64,000 bases of DNA from Pseudonocardia sulfidoxydans NBRC 16205 (lineage in GTDB: Bacteria > Actinomycetota > Actinomycetes > Mycobacteriales > Pseudonocardiaceae): assembly GCF_007989085.1 (NCBI RefSeq), contig NZ_BJVJ01000031.1, positions 1 to 64,000 on the forward strand, given 5' to 3'. A model generated the notes under the pieces. The model did no database searches. It was not told the DNA's origin and worked only from the letters and a program-made list of their open reading frames with translations. The position numbers were made by a program, and so were the translations under genes. Below are positions 1-8,676 of this stretch, piece after piece (position 1 is the first letter of the stretch; each line of letters begins with the position of its first letter).

Positions 1-16
1 CCCCACTTCGCGGGGA

Positions 17-29
17 GGACCTTGGTCCC
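17..29. promoter_or_regulatory. DosR/DevR-type box in front of the response regulator
   Basis: GGACCTTGGTCCC has arms GGACC/GGTCC around a two-base centre. It resembles the known DosR consensus (GGGACTTTAGTCCC core) and lies 80 bp before the response regulator start. A second palindrome, GACCG-CTA-CGGTC, is at 70-82. Related boxes precede five other genes in this block. Binding by the DevR-like protein is inferred. Confidence 0.5.
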
Positions 30-108
30 GGGCGGAGGGGACCTCGGCACGCACCCCAGGGGCCGGAAGGACCGCTACGGTCGGAGGGCCCGCGGAAAGG
101 GAGGGTCG

Positions 109-753
109 ATGACCATCTCGGTGTTCCTGCTCGACGACCACGAGATCGTCCGACGCGGCATCGCCCAACTCCTCGAAACCGAGACCGACATCGAGATCGT
201 CGGCGAAGCCGCCACCGCGGCACAGGCACTCGCCCGCATCCCGGCGGTCCGCCCCGACGTCGCCATCCTCGACGTCCGGCTACCCGACGGCGAGGGCGTC
301 TCGGTGTGCCGGGACGTGCGATCCTCGACGACCCCTCCCCCGGCATGCCTGATGCTGACGTCGTTCTCCGACGACGAGGCCCTCTTCGGCGCGATCATGG
401 CCGGGGCATCGGGCTACCTGCTCAAACAGGTCGCAGGAACCGACCTGGTCGGGGCCGTCCGCACCCTGGCGGCGGGCGGGTCACTGCTCGACCCGAAAGC
501 GACGTCGCTGGTCCTGGAACGGCTGCGCCACGGCAAGGAGGCCGAGGACCCGCGCTATGCCGGACTGTCGCCCCAGGAGCGGCGCATCCTCGACCTGATC
601 GCCGACGGCATGACCAACCGCCAGATCGGCGCCGAGCTGTACCTGGCCGAGAAGACGGTCAAGAACTACGTGTCGTCGTTGCTGCACAAGCTCGGCTTCT
701 CCCGGCGCACCGAGGCGGCCGTCTACGCCGAGCGCCGCCGCTCCGCCCGGTGA
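109..753 (+). CDS. devR: DevR/NarL-type response regulator
   Basis: 214-aa two-component response regulator. The receiver domain (about 1-120) has acidic residues D9/D10, phospho-acceptor D55 in ILDVRLPD, T84 and K106. The C-terminal LuxR-type helix-turn-helix (about 152-210) contains AEKTVKNYVSSLL, the form typical of DevR/DosR. The ATG at 109 was chosen because it follows GGGAGGG at ideal spacing and begins directly with the receiver fold; an upstream in-frame GTG adds a basic, non-homologous tail. The family activates hypoxia/NO/CO dormancy genes. No kinase is adjacent; a DevS-like kinase lies 12 kb downstream at 11260-13011. The DosR-type box at 17-29 suggests autoregulation. The subgroup call is from motif memory, not alignment. 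Confidence 0.85.
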   Translation: MTISVFLLDDHEIVRRGIAQLLETETDIEIVGEAATAAQALARIPAVRPDVAILDVRLPDGEGVSVCRDVRSSTTPPPACLMLTSFSDDEALFGAIMAGASGYLLKQVAGTDLVGAVRTLAAGGSLLDPKATSLVLERLRHGKEAEDPRYAGLSPQERRILDLIADGMTNRQIGAELYLAEKTVKNYVSSLLHKLGFSRRTEAAVYAERRRSAR

Positions 754-756
754 GCC

Positions 757-770
757 GGGACCTTCGTCCG
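757..770. promoter_or_regulatory. DosR/DevR-type box in front of the CBS gene
   Basis: GGGACCTTCGTCCG, 4 bp after the response regulator stop and 110 bp before the CBS gene. It matches the GGGAC-N4-GTCC layout of DosR boxes with one end mismatch. Role inferred from position and similarity to the sites at 17, 8602, 10724, 11186 and 13067. Confidence 0.5.
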
Positions 771-880
771 TCGTCGATCCGTGCCTTCCGGCCGCAGCGC
801 GCGGTACTGCGTGGCGCCCACGATCGGGGCGTGGTCGCCGATGCCCGGTGGCTGCGTCCGGACCGTGGGAGGCCGTCGCC

Positions 881-1330
881 ATGACCCTGACCGAGCGACC
901 TGTCCGTCCCGAGGCCGCCGACGACGATCCGGCCGTGCGGTCGGTGATGTCGACGTACCTCGTCGGGATCGTGCCGGGGGCGTCGTTGCGGGTGGCGTTG
1001 CGGCTCATGGTCGCCCGGCACGTCCGGCATCTACCGGTGATCGACGGGCCCGCCGACCGGCGGTGCCACCGGCTGGTCGCCGAGGCCGACGTGCTGCGTG
1101 GGCTCGTGGCCTCGCACGGCCCGTTCGGGACGGCGCCGCTGCACGTCGAGGACGTGGCGCGGACCGCGGGCGTGGTCGGGCCGGTCGACCGGCTCTCCGA
1201 CGCCGCGCGGATCATGCACGAGACGGGTGCCGACGCCGTGCTCGTCGAGGACCGCGGTGAGCTCGCCGGGATCGTGACGGTGCGCGACGTCGTGGCCGCG
1301 TCGGCGCGCGGGGTCCCTAGGCCCCGCTGA
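881..1330 (+). CDS. Two-CBS-domain protein (Hrp1-like)
   Basis: 149 aa made almost entirely of two CBS motifs. The first (about 20-75) includes VMSTYLVGIVPGASL and HVRHLPVID; the second (about 95-147) includes DRLSDAARIMHETGADAVLV and GIVTVRDVV. CBS pairs bind adenosyl ligands and often act as sensors. Stand-alone CBS proteins such as mycobacterial Hrp1 belong to the DosR regulon, which fits the box at 757 and the neighbouring response regulator. The ATG at 881 follows GGGAGG. Its 3' end overlaps the convergent FAD/Fe-S gene by 14 bp, so the two transcripts share an antisense tail. Ligand unknown. Confidence 0.8.
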   Translation: MTLTERPVRPEAADDDPAVRSVMSTYLVGIVPGASLRVALRLMVARHVRHLPVIDGPADRRCHRLVAEADVLRGLVASHGPFGTAPLHVEDVARTAGVVGPVDRLSDAARIMHETGADAVLVEDRGELAGIVTVRDVVAASARGVPRPR

Positions 1331-4136
1331 GGTCCGGCACGCCGACGGGCCGGGCCCGTTCGGCGAGAACTTCCAGGACGTGGACGTAGTCGTGGCCGGT
1401 GGCGCGGCTCATCCCGAGTTCGCAGGTGCGGTTGCAGGAGGCGTAGGCGTCTGCGTCGACATCTGCGAGCTCGCGGGCCTGTGGGGCGGTCGCGGCGGCG
1501 GTCAGTTCGGGGTGGAGCAGCCCGCGGTCGCCGGCGAAGCCGCAGCAGTTCCACGAGTCGGGAACGACGACCTCGGCCGCGACCGTCTCCGCGATCCGCC
1601 GCAGGGGGTCGACGATGCCGAGCTGCGTGGCCGAGCAGGTGGGGTGCAACACCATGCGCAGCAATGGTTCTGCCACGGTGAGTCGGGGCAGCAGCCGGTC
1701 GGCGGTGAAGGCGACGACGTCGACGACCTCGATCCCGCGGTACTGCTCGGGCCCGCCGGCGATCATGATCGCGAGGCCCTCGGTGCACGACGACGCGTCC
1801 GACACGACGGGGATCGTGCCGCCCCGGGTCGCTGTCCACAGTGCGGGCAGGACCGCGGCGGCCATCGCGGCGGCGCCGTCGGGCAGGCCTTTGGACTTCC
1901 ACGGGGTGCCGCAGCAGAGCTTCGGTAGATCGGAAGGGGCGCCGACGCGGAGGCCGGCGCCGCGGCAGAGCCGCACGAACGCCGCGGCCGCGCCCTCGCC
2001 GGTGGGCCCGAACATCGCGCCGGTGCACGACGGGAACAGGACGAGGTCGGCGTCGCCCGCGATCAGCCCGGCCGGTGTGCGCTTCCCACCGCCGGGGAGG
2101 TCACGCGTCCACAGTGGAGCCTCGCCGACCCGGCGCATCGCCGCCGACACCGGACCTGCCGCCGCGGGCACGGCCTTCGCGACCGACAGCGCCGCGCCGA
2201 GCGTGCGGGTCGTCGCACCCCAGTGCTTCGCCGCGAACGCCCAGCCCCGGCCGGTCGCCTTGCCCGTGCGTTCCGCGCGCAGCCGCCGGACGAGGTCGCC
2301 GGTGTTGATCGTGACCGGGCAGGCGGTGGAGCACATGCCGTCGACGGCGCAGGTGTCGACGCCGTCGTAGGCGTAGTCCTCCTCCAGCGCCGCGACGAGC
2401 GCGGCGTCGCCCGCGGCCCGGGCGCGTTCGAGCTCGCGGCGCAGCACGATGCGCTGCCGCGGGGTCGTCGTCAGGTCGCGGCTGGGGCACACGGGCTCGC
2501 AGAACCCGCACTCCACGCAGCGGTCGACCTCCTCCTCCACGCTCGGGGCCGACTTGAGGTCGCGCAGGTGCGCGGTCGGGTCGTCGTCGAGGACGACGCC
2601 GGGTGAGAGCAGTCCCCGCGGGTCGCAGAGCCGCTTGATCTCGATCATGACCTCGTAGAGGTCGTCGCCGTACTGGCGGCGGACGAACGGCGTCATCATC
2701 CGGCCGGTGCCGTGTTCGGCCTTGAGCGTGCCGCCGTGGGCGAGGACGAGGTCGACCATGTCGTCGGTGAAGCGCCCGAACCGGTCCCGGCCCGATCCGG
2801 CGCCGAGCTCCTCGGTGAGCATGAAGTGGACGTTGCCGTCCTTGGCGTGGCCGAAGATCACCGCGTGGTCGTAGCCGTGCTTGCCGAACAGCCCGATCAG
2901 GCCCTCGCATGTGGGCAGCAGGTCGGGGACGGGCACGGCGATGTCCTCGAGCAGCGCCGCGGTGCCCGAGGGCCGCGCGCCCGCGATCTTGGCGTAGAGC
3001 CCCTTGCGCAGCTTCCACAGCCCGGCCTTGGCCACCGGGTCGCCGGACAGCTCACGGGGTCCGTGCAGCGGCAGCCGGGCCAGCAGCGGCGCCGCCGCGG
3101 CACCGCGTTCGTCGGCCTCCGACGCGGTGTGCCCGCGGTACTCGACGAGCAGCGCGGCGTGCTGGTCGACGGTCAGCGCGCGCAGCCGGGGATCGGCATC
3201 GGCGTCGGACTGCCCGACCCGCAGCGAGGTGGCGTCGAGCAGCTCGATCGTCGCCGGTCCTGACGCGACGAGATCGGGCAGCGCGCGGTTGGCGTCGGCC
3301 AGGTTCTCGAAGACGAGCAGGCCGGTGCGGGTGTGGGCGAGCACCGGCACCGTGCGCATCGTGATCGAGGAGATGAACGCGAGCGTCCCCTCGGAGCCGA
3401 CGATCAGGTGGGTGAGCACGTCGACCGGCCGGTCGTGGTCGAGGAAGGAGTTGAGCCCGTAGCCCATGGTGTTCTTGAGCGAGAACAGCGTCTCGATCGT
3501 CCGGCGGGCGTCGGCGTCACCGCGCAGGCGGTCGCGCAGCCGGCCGAGCCCGGCCCACAGGTCGGGCTCGCGGGCGCGCAGTTCGTCGTCGGCGTCCGGG
3601 CGGCCGGTGTCGAGGACCGTCCCCGACGGCAGCACGAGCTCGAGGGAGTCGAGCAGGGCGTAGCTGTTCGCGACGGTCCCGCACGCCATCCCCGACGAGT
3701 TGTTGGCGACGACCCCGCCGAGCGTGCAGGCCACCTCGCTGGCCGGGTCGGGCCCCAGCATCCGGCTGTGCCGGGCGAGCCGGGTGTTGACCGCGCGCAC
3801 CGTGGCGCCCGGGCCGACCCGCACCCGGGCACCGTCGTCGAGGATCTCGATGTCGCGGAAGTGCCGCCGCGTGTCGACGAGGATCCCGTCGGTCACCGCC
3901 TGCCCCGACAGGCTGGTGCCGCCGGAGCGGAACGTCAGCGGGACACCGGTGGCCGCGGCCGCGGTGAACAGCCGCGCGACGTCGGCCGCCGACGCCGCGG
4001 TGACCACGGCCTTCGGGGTGCGGGCGAAGTGCGACGCGTCGTGGGCCATGCCCATCCGGTCGATCGCGCGGGCGCGCACCGCGCCCGGGCCGACGGCGGC
4101 GGTCAGCGCGCCGGTCAGGGCCGCCTCGGTGTGCAC
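1317..4136 (-). CDS. FAD-binding and (Fe-S)-binding oxidoreductase, D-lactate dehydrogenase-like
   Basis: About 939 aa. The N-terminal half is a PCMH/FAD_binding_4 domain (GGTSLSGQAV, VGSEGTLAFI) with a FAD-linked oxidase C domain (HGTGRMMTPF, LLSPGVVLDD). The C-terminal half has two ferredoxin-like clusters (CVECGFCEPVC, and C...GMCSTACP) followed by two cysteine-rich CCG-type motifs (KLCCGTP, NCCGFAG). This is the architecture of large quinone-linked D-lactate/2-hydroxyacid dehydrogenases. The GTG at 4136 is preferred over the first in-frame start at 4178 because GGGAGA lies four bases before it. A GTCTCA...TGAGAC palindrome 64 bp upstream links it to the activator at 6964-8466. The substrate cannot be read from sequence. 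Confidence 0.85.
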   Translation of the reverse strand: MHTEAALTGALTAAVGPGAVRARAIDRMGMAHDASHFARTPKAVVTAASAADVARLFTAAAATGVPLTFRSGGTSLSGQAVTDGILVDTRRHFRDIEILDDGARVRVGPGATVRAVNTRLARHSRMLGPDPASEVACTLGGVVANNSSGMACGTVANSYALLDSLELVLPSGTVLDTGRPDADDELRAREPDLWAGLGRLRDRLRGDADARRTIETLFSLKNTMGYGLNSFLDHDRPVDVLTHLIVGSEGTLAFISSITMRTVPVLAHTRTGLLVFENLADANRALPDLVASGPATIELLDATSLRVGQSDADADPRLRALTVDQHAALLVEYRGHTASEADERGAAAAPLLARLPLHGPRELSGDPVAKAGLWKLRKGLYAKIAGARPSGTAALLEDIAVPVPDLLPTCEGLIGLFGKHGYDHAVIFGHAKDGNVHFMLTEELGAGSGRDRFGRFTDDMVDLVLAHGGTLKAEHGTGRMMTPFVRRQYGDDLYEVMIEIKRLCDPRGLLSPGVVLDDDPTAHLRDLKSAPSVEEEVDRCVECGFCEPVCPSRDLTTTPRQRIVLRRELERARAAGDAALVAALEEDYAYDGVDTCAVDGMCSTACPVTINTGDLVRRLRAERTGKATGRGWAFAAKHWGATTRTLGAALSVAKAVPAAAGPVSAAMRRVGEAPLWTRDLPGGGKRTPAGLIAGDADLVLFPSCTGAMFGPTGEGAAAAFVRLCRGAGLRVGAPSDLPKLCCGTPWKSKGLPDGAAAMAAAVLPALWTATRGGTIPVVSDASSCTEGLAIMIAGGPEQYRGIEVVDVVAFTADRLLPRLTVAEPLLRMVLHPTCSATQLGIVDPLRRIAETVAAEVVVPDSWNCCGFAGDRGLLHPELTAAATAPQARELADVDADAYASCNRTCELGMSRATGHDYVHVLEVLAERARPVGVPDLSGA

Positions 4137-4199
4137 ATGCTCTCCCGTGGTGGTGGGTTCACGAGCACTCTGGCACACCCGGGGCGACCCCGACCCGCC

Positions 4200-4214
4200 G
4201 TCTCAACCTGAGAC
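4200..4214. promoter_or_regulatory. GTCTCA-N3-TGAGAC palindrome, probable activator site
   Basis: GTCTCAACCTGAGAC has perfect 6-bp arms and lies 64 bp before the start of the D-lactate-dehydrogenase-like gene. The same motif occurs at 8550-8564 beside the AcoR-like regulator, and as half-sites at 6917-6969. Inferred binding site for that regulator. Confidence 0.5.
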
Positions 4215-4215
4215 G

Positions 4216-4758
4216 TCAGCGCTCGTACGTGGCGACGATCGTCGCCCTGGCCAGGGTGTGGGTGAACAGCAGGAACCCGAGGTAGGCGGGCGAGCCCGTC
4301 CGCCCGATGCCCAGCGTCGGCACGTCGACGGCGTGCACGACGAAGTAGTAGTGGTGCACACCGTGCCCCTCGGGCGGCGCCGCGCCCAGGTAGCGCCGGA
4401 TCCCGGCGTCGTTGGGCAGCGCCAGCGCACCCTCGGGGAGCCCGGTGCCGCCGTCGTCGCCGGCCCCGGCGGCCAGCCCCGTGACGTGGGCGGGGATGTC
4501 CGCGACGGCCCAGTGCCAGAAGCCGCTGGCGGTCGGGGCGTCGGGGTCGTAGCAGGTGACGGCGAAGCTGCGGGTCGCCGTCGGGAAGTCCCGCCACGCC
4601 AGCTGCGGCGAGCGGTCCTCCCCTCCGGCGCCCATGATGCCGCTGACCTGCGGCGCGGCCAGCGGGACGCCGTCGGCCACGTCCGTGCTGGTGAGGGTGA
4701 ACGAGGCCACGTCGGGCAGGAAGAGATACGGGTCGGGCGGCGCCGAGACGGCGGTCAT
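4216..4758 (-). CDS. YbhB/YbcL-type PEBP family protein
   Basis: 180-aa phosphatidylethanolamine-binding (Raf kinase inhibitor-like) protein. Family signatures are [10 protein letters not shown], the ligand-pocket segment [17 protein letters not shown], the [19 protein letters not shown] stretch and a C-terminal ATYER. Bacterial members are cytosolic or periplasmic and mostly of unknown role. The ATG at 4758 follows GGAGG. It is the last gene of a three-gene operon, 32 bp after the GMC oxidoreductase, so it may assist or accompany that enzyme (inference). Confidence 0.85.
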   Translation of the reverse strand: MTAVSAPPDPYLFLPDVASFTLTSTDVADGVPLAAPQVSGIMGAGGEDRSPQLAWRDFPTATRSFAVTCYDPDAPTASGFWHWAVADIPAHVTGLAAGAGDDGGTGLPEGALALPNDAGIRRYLGAAPPEGHGVHHYYFVVHAVDVPTLGIGRTGSPAYLGFLLFTHTLARATIVATYER

Positions 4759-4790
4759 GAGTCCTCCAGGAAGTCGTCGGTAGGGCCGGG

Positions 4791-6359
4791 TCAGCGGGCC
4801 GTGCTGCGGAACTCGGTGGCGATGTAGTCGGCCTGCCGGATCGCCAGCGCGACGATCGTGAGCGTCGGGTTCGCGGCCGCCCCGGTGGTGAACACGCTGC
4901 CGTCGGAGACGAACAGGTTCGGCACGTCGTGGGCGCGGCCGAACCGGTCGACCACACCGTCGCGGGGGCGGGCGCTCATCCGGGCCGTGCCCAGGTTGTG
5001 GGTCGACGGGTAGGGCAGCGTCTGGATGGTGCGGGTCGCCCCGACCGACTCGTAGACGGCCGTGCCCTGCTGCCGGCCGTGGCGGCGCATCGCCACGTCG
5101 TTGGGGTGGTCGTCGAAGTGGACGTCGGCCACCGGCAGGCCGTTCGCGTCGACGGTGTCCTTGGACAGCGTGATGCGGTTGGTCTCCTGCGGCATGTCCT
5201 CGCCGACGATCCACATGCCCGCGGTGTTGAGGTACCCGTCGACGATCTCGGCCAGCGACGTGCCCCAGCTGCCCGGTGCGACGAACTTCGCGAAGAACGC
5301 CGGGCCGAGCGAGATCGTCTCCATGTAGTAGCCGCCGACGAAGCCGCGGTCGGTGTCGAGCCGGGACTCGTCCGCGATCACGCCGGCCATCGTCTCGCCG
5401 CGGTACATCCGGACCGGCTTGTCGAACTGTCCCCACACCGTCGCGGTGGTGTGGCGCATGTAGTTGCGCCCGACCTGTCCCGACGAGTTCGCCAACCCGT
5501 CGGGGAACCGCGCCGACGACGACAGGAGCAGCAGCCGCGCCGTCTCGATCGAGTTGCCCGCCACGCACACGACCGCGGCGCGCTGGCGGCGCATGGTTCC
5601 GTTGCGGTCGACGTAGAGCACCCCGGAGGCCCGGCCGTCCGCGTCGTGCAGGATCTGCGCGACGTGGCTGTCGGGGCGCAGGTCGAGGTTGCCCGTGGCC
5701 TCGGCCTTGGGCAGCTCCGCGACCAGGGTCGACCACTTCGAGCCGTGCTTGTCGCCCTGGAAGTTGAACCCGTCCTGGATCGACGCCGGCCGACCGTCGA
5801 ACGGCTCGGCGTTGGTGGCGTACGGACCGGTCGCGTAGTCGCGGTAGCCGACCTTCTCCGCACCGTTCGCGAACACCTTGTAGTTGTTGTTCGCGGGCAG
5901 CGGCGGGCGGCCGTGCCGGTGCGTGACGCCCATCTTGAGCTCGGCCCGGTCGTAGTACGGCGCGAGCTCGGACAGGGTGATCGGCCAGTCGAGCAGGGTG
6001 GTCCCCTCGAGCGGTCCGTACACCGATCGCGCGGCCAGCTCGTGCGGCTTGAACCGCGGGCACGCGCCGGCCCAGTGCGTCGACGTCCCGCCGACGGCCT
6101 TGACGATCCACGCCGGGAGGTTCGGGAAGTCGCGGGCGATCTCCCAGCTGCCCGACGCCGTCCGTGGATCGGTCCACGCCATCTGGGCGAAGGCCTTCCA
6201 CTCGTCGTTCTCGTAGTCGGGGCCGGTCAGGTGCGGACCGGCCTCCAGCACCACGGTCTTGAACCCGCGTTGGCACAGCTCGTTGGCCAGGGTTCCGCCA
6301 CCGGCGCCGGAGCCGACCACCACCACCACGTCGGAGTCGTCGTACTCGAACCGGGTCAT
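4791..6359 (-). CDS. GMC-family FAD oxidoreductase, gluconate 2-dehydrogenase-like large subunit
   Basis: 522 aa. An N-terminal Rossmann motif [17 protein letters not shown] binds [13 protein letters not shown] and the C-terminal HNLGTARM plus ANPTLTI segments are typical of the GMC family, with the catalytic His in HNLGT. The ATG at 6359 overlaps the stop of the upstream small subunit (ATGA), so the two are translationally coupled. That pairing is the arrangement of sorbitol/gluconate-type dehydrogenases made of a GMC subunit and a subunit-3 partner. No Tat or Sec signal is visible on either protein, so a cytoplasmic complex is likely. Substrate unknown, probably a sugar, polyol or alcohol. 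Confidence 0.85.
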   Translation of the reverse strand: MTRFEYDDSDVVVVVGSGAGGGTLANELCQRGFKTVVLEAGPHLTGPDYENDEWKAFAQMAWTDPRTASGSWEIARDFPNLPAWIVKAVGGTSTHWAGACPRFKPHELAARSVYGPLEGTTLLDWPITLSELAPYYDRAELKMGVTHRHGRPPLPANNNYKVFANGAEKVGYRDYATGPYATNAEPFDGRPASIQDGFNFQGDKHGSKWSTLVAELPKAEATGNLDLRPDSHVAQILHDADGRASGVLYVDRNGTMRRQRAAVVCVAGNSIETARLLLLSSSARFPDGLANSSGQVGRNYMRHTTATVWGQFDKPVRMYRGETMAGVIADESRLDTDRGFVGGYYMETISLGPAFFAKFVAPGSWGTSLAEIVDGYLNTAGMWIVGEDMPQETNRITLSKDTVDANGLPVADVHFDDHPNDVAMRRHGRQQGTAVYESVGATRTIQTLPYPSTHNLGTARMSARPRDGVVDRFGRAHDVPNLFVSDGSVFTTGAAANPTLTIVALAIRQADYIATEFRSTAR

Positions 6360-6829
6360 GCCGGGGCCTCCTCGTTGCTGTCGACGGTGCTGTCGACAGT
6401 GCTGTCGATCCAGGACTCGATGCGCGGGTCGGGCAGCCAGTCGAGATCGTTGAAACCGCGGTCGATGTAGCCGCCCTTGTCGTAGGAGGGCCCCTCGTAC
6501 CCGAGGATCTCCCACACCTCGTGGTCGTCGTAGAGCGCGACGATCGCGACGTCGAGGACCGCGGTGAAGAACGGGGTGTCGGCGATCCCGCGCAGCACGA
6601 GCTGCGCGGTCTCGACGTCGAGGTTCGAGAAGCCGACCTCACGCTGGGTGTCGAGGTCGGCCAGCCCCTGCAGCAGCAGTCCGTGCAACCGCGGGTTGCC
6701 GGCGGCCGCGTCGACCACCGCGAGCGCGGTCCGCTGGTACGGACCGACCGGGAACCGATCGTGCGGGAACGCCACCCGCAGCAGGTCGACGAGCGTCGTT
6801 CGCTCGTGTTCGGACAAGAGGGTACCCAC
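6356..6829 (-). CDS. Gluconate 2-dehydrogenase subunit 3 family protein
   Basis: 157-aa helical small subunit. The start [20 protein letters not shown] and central [10 protein letters not shown] resemble subunit 3 of gluconate/sorbitol dehydrogenases, which stabilises the GMC subunit and normally carries a Tat signal; none is seen here. The acidic C-terminus holds a short degenerate STVDSTVDS repeat. It is the first gene of the operon running to 4216 and shares an ATGA junction with the GMC gene. The promoter region is the 14-bp repeat array at 6917-6969. Confidence 0.75.
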   Translation of the reverse strand: MGTLLSEHERTTLVDLLRVAFPHDRFPVGPYQRTALAVVDAAAGNPRLHGLLLQGLADLDTQREVGFSNLDVETAQLVLRGIADTPFFTAVLDVAIVALYDDHEVWEILGYEGPSYDKGGYIDRGFNDLDWLPDPRIESWIDSTVDSTVDSNEEAPA

Positions 6830-6916
6830 GGATGTCCTGCCTTTCGTCGTGTCGTGATCCCGCCGGGGCGTCCCGGTCGGGGTGGAAAGCGGCCCAGGTG
6901 CGGTGCGCCAGGGCCG

Positions 6917-6969
6917 GTGTCTCAGGTGCGGTGTCTCAGCTGCGGTGTCCCAGCTGCGGCGTCTCAGGG
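6917..6969. repeat. Four 14-bp tandem repeats carrying TGTCTCAG half-sites
   Basis: Units at 6917, 6931, 6945 and 6959 read close to GTGTCTCAGCTGCG, the third with one C change and the fourth shortened. The array overlaps the last codons of the upstream regulator and lies about 90 bp before the dehydrogenase operon. The half-site TGTCTCAG is the arm of the palindromes at 4200 and 8550. Phased helix-length spacing (14 bp) would suit cooperative binding of a Fis-type activator (inference). Confidence 0.55.
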
Positions 6970-8466
6970 GGCTGCGTCGAACCCGTCCCGGATGCCGTAG
7001 ACCTCGATGCGGCGGTAGAGGGTGGCCCTGCTGATCCCCAGCCGGACCGCTGCCTCGGTCATCGTGATGCCCGGCTCGGCCAGGCAGCGCACGATCTCGT
7101 CACGCTCGACCGTCTCGATCCGCGACAGCGACCTCCGGGGCGCCCCGCTGGTCAGCTCGGCGGGCAGGTGCTCGACGTCGACGACGTCGGTGCGCGCCAC
7201 GGCGGCCTCGACGACCCCGCGCAGCTGCTCGACGTTGCCGGGCCAGCGGTAGGCCGACAGGCTCCGCTGGGCCGCCGCGGTGAACCGGACCTCGCGGCGG
7301 CGCTGCTTCGCCGCGAAGGCCCTGGCCAGCGGGACGACGTCCTCGCGCCGCTCACGCAGCGGCGGCAGCTCCACACAGGTGTCGACGAGCGGGCGCAGCG
7401 CCTCGGGCAGCTCGCTCACGCTGCGGGCGGTGAACGCGATCCCCGGCCTGGCGCCGTCGCGGCCCTCGGCCGGCACCGTGCTCCGCAGCCGGCCACCGAG
7501 CTTCGTCGCCACCCACGACGGGAGCTCGTCGACCCCGCTCACCACGATGCTCGTGGCGACCTTGCCCAGCTCGGGCTCCCACAGGTCGAGCCACGCGGCC
7601 GTGTCCTGCACCGCGGGTGCGCGCGCGACCAGCACCCGGCCGTGCGGGTGGGTCCGCGACAGCGCGTCGGTCAGCAACGACCGCCTGCCGACCCCGTCCT
7701 CACCGACGACGGCGACAACGCGGCCCGCCGCCAGCGCCGCTTCGACCTCGACCGACGCCGTGCGCCAGCCCCGCGACCGCGGCGACACCGACGTGCCGGG
7801 CGGGCGCAGGAACACCCGGAACACCTGCCCGTGCGACGCCGCGCGCGGCTCCCGGCCACGATGGCGGGCCAGCATCATCGCCGCCGTGCTGCTCGCGGCG
7901 CTCTGGGCCAGCGCCAGCAGCAGCTTGTCCGACTGCTGCGCCCACGTCGTCAGGTTGATCGTGCCGGCCAGCTCCCCCGACACCGGGTCGAGGACAGGCG
8001 CCGCGGCGCACGTGTAGCCCCACAGCTCGCTGCAGAAGTGCTGGTCGGCGCGCACCAGGGCGGGGGCGCGGTCGGCCAGCGCGAGGCCCAGCCCCGTCGT
8101 GCCCGCCTCCCGCTCGCCGTAGTCGAACCCCGGCGCGAGGTACACCGCGTCGAGCGCCGAGAGCAGCGACCGCTCCCGGCACACCCGGTTGAGCACGACC
8201 CCGTCGCCGTCGGTCAGCATCAGGCTGATCGGCTCGTTGGCCAGCGTCGCCTGCAGTCCCTCGATGACGTCGAGACCGCAGCGGAAGAACAGCGACTCCT
8301 CGTCGACCGCGCCGCTGAACACCGGCGCGACCTCGTCGAGTGACGCGCCGAACTCGGTGCTCCGCCGCCACGAGGCGGCGAGCCGGTCGGACACCGTCGA
8401 CCCGGCGACAGCCGTCACCGGCCGTCCGATCTGCTCCCGTGTCGAGAGCGGAGCTGACCCGTTCAT
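6964..8466 (-). CDS. AcoR-like GAF/AAA+/Fis transcriptional activator with degenerate ATPase
   Basis: 500 aa. The N-terminal GAF-like sensor (about 50-210) contains ANEPISLMLTDGDGVV and TTGLGLALADRAP. The central AAA+ region (about 235-420) is clearly degenerate: the Walker A segment reads GEDGVGRRSLL with Arg in place of Lys, and no GAFTGA loop is present. RWPGNVEQLRGVVEAA and the C-terminal Fis helix-turn-helix GISRATLYRRI are well kept. Members with this architecture in actinobacteria work without sigma-54. The gene lies upstream of, and in line with, the GMC operon, with TGTCTCA-type sites at 4200, 6917-6969 and 8550, so it probably controls that operon, the lactate-dehydrogenase-like gene and itself. 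Confidence 0.8.
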   Translation of the reverse strand: MNGSAPLSTREQIGRPVTAVAGSTVSDRLAASWRRSTEFGASLDEVAPVFSGAVDEESLFFRCGLDVIEGLQATLANEPISLMLTDGDGVVLNRVCRERSLLSALDAVYLAPGFDYGEREAGTTGLGLALADRAPALVRADQHFCSELWGYTCAAAPVLDPVSGELAGTINLTTWAQQSDKLLLALAQSAASSTAAMMLARHRGREPRAASHGQVFRVFLRPPGTSVSPRSRGWRTASVEVEAALAAGRVVAVVGEDGVGRRSLLTDALSRTHPHGRVLVARAPAVQDTAAWLDLWEPELGKVATSIVVSGVDELPSWVATKLGGRLRSTVPAEGRDGARPGIAFTARSVSELPEALRPLVDTCVELPPLRERREDVVPLARAFAAKQRRREVRFTAAAQRSLSAYRWPGNVEQLRGVVEAAVARTDVVDVEHLPAELTSGAPRRSLSRIETVERDEIVRCLAEPGITMTEAAVRLGISRATLYRRIEVYGIRDGFDAAP

Positions 8467-8549
8467 CCCTTCGTCACCTCCGAGGCATCGGTGCGCTCAT
8501 CAGCTCACTGACTGTGACACACGCAACCGGGTTGTCGCACCGGGCGGGC

Positions 8550-8564
8550 GTCTCAGCCTGAGAC
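8550..8564. promoter_or_regulatory. GTCTCAG-C-CTGAGAC palindrome
   Basis: Perfect 7-bp arms around one base, 84 bp before the AcoR-like regulator and in the divergent interval with the nitroreductase gene. Same motif family as 4200-4214 and 6917-6969; probable autoregulatory site. Confidence 0.5.
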
Positions 8565-8595
8565 AAGATCGACTTCGGTATCCGGGCGGGCCGTT

Positions 8596-8615
8596 GGTCC
8601 CAGGACCTGCGGCCC
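8596..8615. promoter_or_regulatory. DosR/DevR-type box (double) in front of the Acg gene
   Basis: GGTCCCAGGACC (8596-8607) overlaps AGGACCTGCGGCCC (8602-8615). The second matches the GGGAC...GCCC form of DosR boxes, and the pair lies about 62 bp before the nitroreductase start, a normal activator distance. Confidence 0.5.
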
Positions 8616-8676
8616 TCGGCCTCTCCCGCGACGCCCCCGCGCGCGCGACGCTCGACACCGGAGAGAGGAGCCGACG

